Origin: Spirochaetaceae bacterium
GTDB lineage: Bacteria > Spirochaetota > Spirochaetia > Treponematales > Breznakiellaceae
Assembly (NCBI GenBank): GCA_031265015.1
Contig: JAISDG010000116.1
Span: forward strand, 1-7,110
Reading direction: 5' to 3'
DNA: 7,110 bases
This document shows, in pieces, positions 5,006 to 7,110 of the stretch. Below the pieces are notes generated by a model that saw only the letters and a program-made list of their open reading frames with translations, was not told the origin of the DNA and searched no databases. The stretch's first letter is position 1. Each line of letters opens with the position of its first letter. The translations under genes and the position numbers were made by a program.

Positions 5006-6103
5006 CTAAAAGACCACCCCCAGGGTAACGCCCAGATTCAATCCGTAGCCCATAAGGAAATAATAGGTAAAAGGAATATCAAGAATCACCGGACCGAATT
5101 TAAAACCCAGGTTCATCATCAGTTTGGGGTTCACTATCGAAGGGGGTATATCCCCGCCGCCCTCTACCGTCAGGTACCCCGGAGCGGTCATGACGATACC
5201 GGGGCCGGAAACCGCCATGGGGCCCGCCATGTCCATGGTCGTGTGGTTTTTCCCGAAGGCCAGATCCACCCCCAGGCCCAAATTAAAATTAAAAAACAGA
5301 ATCTGAAAGGACGTGTTGACCTCCAGGGGGACGGTAAAGGTGTTAATGGTCATATCCAGCGCCAGTTCGGGCTCCATCGTTAAGCTACTGTCGTTGGGAG
5401 CTAGGGCGGTAAACACTTCTTCACGGCTGTCCAGGGAATAGGTAAAACTTAAATTGGTCCTTTGATAAATAAGGCCCGACCCCACACTAAGCCCCCTCCA
5501 GGAAAAGCGGTTCCCCGCCACCCCCCGGATGGCCAGGTAACTGCCTACCGCCCCAATCTGAAAGGAGCTGTAGGTCAGGCTGTCGATGGAGCCGATGCCG
5601 AAATACCCGAACTTAAGGCCCAGGTACAGGTTTTCGAGCAGGAACGCCGAGGTATTAACCCCTATCTGGGCGTTGATAACCTGGATGTTGGCCCCCACCG
5701 TCACGTCGCCCTTGTCCTTCAGGGTATCGCCGATATTCGAGAACGCCTCCGCGTTCAGCTTACTGCCCGGCAGAACAACCCCGCCCATCGCTCCCACAGT
5801 AAAGGCAAACCAGTCGTACCCTTCAAAAGCCCGCTGGGTGGCCCCGGAGCTTGAAAAAACCGAAGCGTCGGCAAAACTCCGCAGCAGTTTTTCCGGTTCG
5901 GCGTCGATGCCCATGATTTCGGAACCGATACCATTGGGACCATGGAGGATATTTTCAAATACAGTATCCAGGGCGTATTGGAGCAAAGGTCCGCCGGTGA
6001 TTGTCGGAGCCTTACCGTCCACGTCGATGGCGAAAACCCCCGGCAGGCACGCGGGGATCAGCAGGGCAAAAAGACAGATGCGGAAAGGGATGGTACTTTT
6101 CAT
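5006..6103 (-). CDS. Exported protein, probable beta-barrel outer-membrane protein
   Basis: The chosen start gives 365 residues. MKSTIPFRICLFALLIPACLPGVFA is a signal peptide: a short basic start, a hydrophobic core, and a VFA cleavage site at 23-25. An IPAC at 16-19 is a weak lipobox alternative. The mature protein has no long hydrophobic helix. It is rich in Gly, Phe, Tyr and alternating polar/apolar strands such as LYLGLKFGYFGIG and FNFNLGLGVDLAF, and ends GVTLGVVF. A C-terminal Phe after an alternating strand is the usual signal for outer-membrane beta-barrel assembly. I do not recognise a named family; the overall look recalls spirochaetal outer-membrane proteins. The reading frame runs on to an ATG at 6164-6166, but ATG 6103 puts the signal peptide at the N-terminus. 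The gene is convergent with mutS2 and divergent from the LarA-family gene. Confidence 0.8.
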   Translation of the reverse strand: MKSTIPFRICLFALLIPACLPGVFAIDVDGKAPTITGGPLLQYALDTVFENILHGPNGIGSEIMGIDAEPEKLLRSFADASVFSSSGATQRAFEGYDWFAFTVGAMGGVVLPGSKLNAEAFSNIGDTLKDKGDVTVGANIQVINAQIGVNTSAFLLENLYLGLKFGYFGIGSIDSLTYSSFQIGAVGSYLAIRGVAGNRFSWRGLSVGSGLIYQRTNLSFTYSLDSREEVFTALAPNDSSLTMEPELALDMTINTFTVPLEVNTSFQILFFNFNLGLGVDLAFGKNHTTMDMAGPMAVSGPGIVMTAPGYLTVEGGGDIPPSIVNPKLMMNLGFKFGPVILDIPFTYYFLMGYGLNLGVTLGVVF

Positions 6104-6110
6104 GACAACC

Positions 6111-6119
6111 ACTATACCA
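6111..6119 (-). promoter_or_regulatory. Extended -10 promoter candidate for the outer-membrane protein gene
   Basis: On the minus strand the sequence reads TGGTATAGT: an extended -10 (TGn) joined to TATAGT, 5 of 6 to consensus, at 6111-6116. Only 7 nt (6104-6110) separate it from the ATG, so transcription would start at or next to the ATG and give a leaderless mRNA. No clear Shine-Dalgarno is present. The -35 position is poor (TTACCT or ATTACC, depending on spacing), which suits an extended -10 promoter. Confidence 0.45.
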
Positions 6120-6121
6120 CA

Positions 6122-6139
6122 ATTACCCGCGGAGGTAAT
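6122..6139. promoter_or_regulatory. 18-bp inverted repeat, possible operator
   Basis: ATTACC (6122-6127) and GGTAAT (6134-6139) are perfect inverted arms around a 6-bp GC-rich centre. The repeat covers the -35 region of the minus-strand promoter candidate and lies about 26 bp upstream of the -35 box of the plus-strand one. Its size and place fit a dimeric regulator's binding site acting on one or both divergent genes. The regulator is unknown. Confidence 0.4.
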
Positions 6140-6165
6140 ATCTTTTTTTCGGTAAAATCCGGTCA

Positions 6166-6194
6166 TTGACGGACAGGCCCGGCCGCCATAGTAT
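6166..6194 (+). promoter_or_regulatory. Sigma70-type promoter candidate for the LarA-family gene
   Basis: TTGACG (6166-6171, 5 of 6) and TAGTAT (6189-6194, 4 of 6) are spaced by exactly 17 bp. Transcription would begin near 6201, at the Shine-Dalgarno, giving a leader of only about 11 nt. The G/C-rich spacer may weaken it. Confidence 0.45.
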
Positions 6195-6200
6195 GAAGAC

Positions 6201-6205
6201 AGGAG
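6201..6205 (+). promoter_or_regulatory. Shine-Dalgarno of the LarA-family gene
   Basis: AGGAG lies 6 nt before GTG 6212 and decides that start. The nearby ATG at 6193 is out of frame with the conserved protein. Confidence 0.75.
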
Positions 6206-6211
6206 CCGCCC

Positions 6212-7110
6212 GTGAAATTAGACATTCCCTACCTCGACAAAACCTTTCCCCTGGAGTTCCCCGGCGAAAACCTGCTGGCCGTCGCGGAGCCCAATGAATA
6301 TACCGCCCCCGCGGAGACCCTGGCGGACGCCCTGGCCCGTCCCTACGCCGCCGGGCCGGCCGCCGCATCCGCTGCGGCGGCCGGCCGGAACGGTACAACC
6401 CTGGCGGATTTTCTTGGGGGCGGAAAGAAGCTCCTTATTATCATCAATGACGCCACCAGGCCCACCCCCACGGCGGCAATGCTGGCGGGCCTTTTGCCGC
6501 TTATCGCCGGGGCGGGCATCCCCGACAGCGGCATTACCCTGATGGCGGCGACCGGCGCGCACCGGGCCCCCACGGAAACGGAATACCGCCAGATCCTGGG
6601 GGAATTTTTTGACCGCCTCCGGGAACGGTGCGTCCACCACGATGCCCGCAGGGACGCCGATATGGCGGACATCGGAACCACCCGGAACGGCACCCCCATG
6701 CTGCTTAACCGGCGCCTCTTCGAGGCGGATCGGATCATCGTTACCGGGAGCGTGGAGCCCCACTATTTCGCGGGATTTACCGGGGGGCGGAAGGCTTTTT
6801 TACCCGGCATCGCCGCCTATAAAACCATCGAGGCCAATCACAAGCAGGCCCTGTCCCCCAAAGCCCGGTCTTTGGCGCTGGAGGGGAACCCGGTTCACGA
6901 AGATATGATGGATGCCCTTCCCCTGATCAAGGCGCCGGTTTTTTCGGTAATGACGGTCCTTGACAAGGAGCAGGGGGTGGCAGCGGTAACTGCCGGGGAT
7001 CTGATGGGATCGTTTTATGCCGCGGTGGAGATTGCGAAAAAGATCTTCTGCGTCTCCATTCCCGCCCGGGCGGATATTGTGGTGTCGGTGGCAAAGTTCC
7101 CCATGGACAT
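6212..7110 (+). CDS. larA: LarA-family (nickel-pincer lactate racemase type) protein, 3' end outside window
   Basis: LarA interconverts D- and L-lactate with a nickel pincer nucleotide (NPN) bound covalently to a Lys; many relatives act on other 2-hydroxyacids. The frame is open from GTG 6212 to the window end (299 codons plus 2 nt). Counterparts of the Lactiplantibacillus residues D72, R75, H108, H174, K184 and H200 are present at D80, R83 (NDATRPTP), H117 (ATGAHR), H184 (SVEPHYFAGF), K194 (GGRKAFLPGI) and H210 (EANHK), with the same spacing between H184, K194 and H210. The enzyme should therefore be able to bind the cofactor; substrate cannot be told. The cofactor-making genes larB, larC and larE are not in the window. 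An Ala-rich insertion at about residues 47-60 is encoded by a strong hairpin. No signal peptide is seen, so it is cytoplasmic. It has its own promoter candidate and Shine-Dalgarno. Confidence 0.88.
   Translation, partial: MKLDIPYLDKTFPLEFPGENLLAVAEPNEYTAPAETLADALARPYAAGPAAASAAAAGRNGTTLADFLGGGKKLLIIINDATRPTPTAAMLAGLLPLIAGAGIPDSGITLMAATGAHRAPTETEYRQILGEFFDRLRERCVHHDARRDADMADIGTTRNGTPMLLNRRLFEADRIIVTGSVEPHYFAGFTGGRKAFLPGIAAYKTIEANHKQALSPKARSLALEGNPVHEDMMDALPLIKAPVFSVMTVLDKEQGVAAVTAGDLMGSFYAAVEIAKKIFCVSIPARADIVVSVAKFPMD
6354..6386. repeat. GC-rich perfect hairpin inside the LarA-family coding sequence
   Basis: GGCCGGCCGCCGCA (6354-6367) and TGCGGCGGCCGGCC (6373-6386) are perfect 14-bp inverted arms with a 5-nt loop, TCCGC. 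All stem pairs but the last are G-C. It encodes Ala/Gly/Pro-rich residues (about 48-59) in a stretch where LarA proteins normally run directly from the (N/R)P(I/Y) turn into the next helix. It is either an in-frame inserted palindrome or a codon-bias accident. Confidence 0.85.

Noticed and set aside
4681..5028. Short + strand frame through the GTCCGTG block
   Set aside because: It is repeat sequence with no start signal, and it runs into the antisense of the outer-membrane protein gene.
6104..6166. Longer N-terminus for the outer-membrane protein (ATG at 6166)
   Set aside because: It would bury the signal peptide behind 21 extra residues and place the promoter candidate and inverted repeat inside the gene. 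ATG 6103 is preferred.

Overview
The window is GC-rich bacterial DNA with tightly packed genes and one large repeat-filled intergenic region. The best guess for the source is a spirochaete (Treponema-like). This rests on a remembered resemblance of the small Cys-rich protein and the outer-membrane-type protein to spirochaetal proteins, not on a search, so it is tentative.

Left block (1-3949, + strand). The window opens in the last ~30 codons of a gene that looks like a HAD-type phosphatase (stop at 92-94). A 78-bp gap follows, carrying a good promoter candidate that fires almost exactly at the next ATG. Three closely packed genes come next: a 97-aa eight-cysteine protein (173-466), rsgA (472-1440, 30S-maturation GTPase) and mutS2 (1421-3949, MutS-type ATPase with a C-terminal Smr domain). 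rsgA starts 5 nt after its upstream neighbour and overlaps mutS2 by 20 nt, so the three probably form one operon. RsgA acts on the small ribosomal subunit, and MutS2 is known in Bacillus both as a recombination factor and as a rescuer of collided ribosomes, so a shared translation-related role is plausible. MutS2 carries two in-frame tandem-repeat insertions and an atypical Smr motif.

Middle block (3950-5005). No convincing gene is present between the convergent 3' ends of mutS2 and the outer-membrane gene. The ~1.05 kb is almost wholly repeats of two families. One is a head-to-tail array of 29 units of exactly 21 bp (4058-4666), each centred on a short palindrome. The other is a set of long hairpins whose arms are built from GTCCGTG heptamers, one copy on the left of the array and four on the right. 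The right-hand copies are separated by a conserved 24-bp spacer. The two families share the same junction sequence on both sides of the array, so they look like parts of one composite element.

Right block (5006-7110). A minus-strand gene (5006-6103) encodes an exported protein with a signal peptide and a C-terminal Phe, probably a beta-barrel outer-membrane protein. A 108-bp divergent intergenic region follows, with a promoter candidate for each direction and an 18-bp inverted repeat between them. The last gene, running off the window, is a LarA-family (nickel-pincer lactate racemase type) protein starting at GTG 6212 with all the expected active-site residues. A near-perfect GC-only hairpin lies in its Ala-rich insertion.

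No tRNA, rRNA, CRISPR array, insertion sequence or transposase was recognised.
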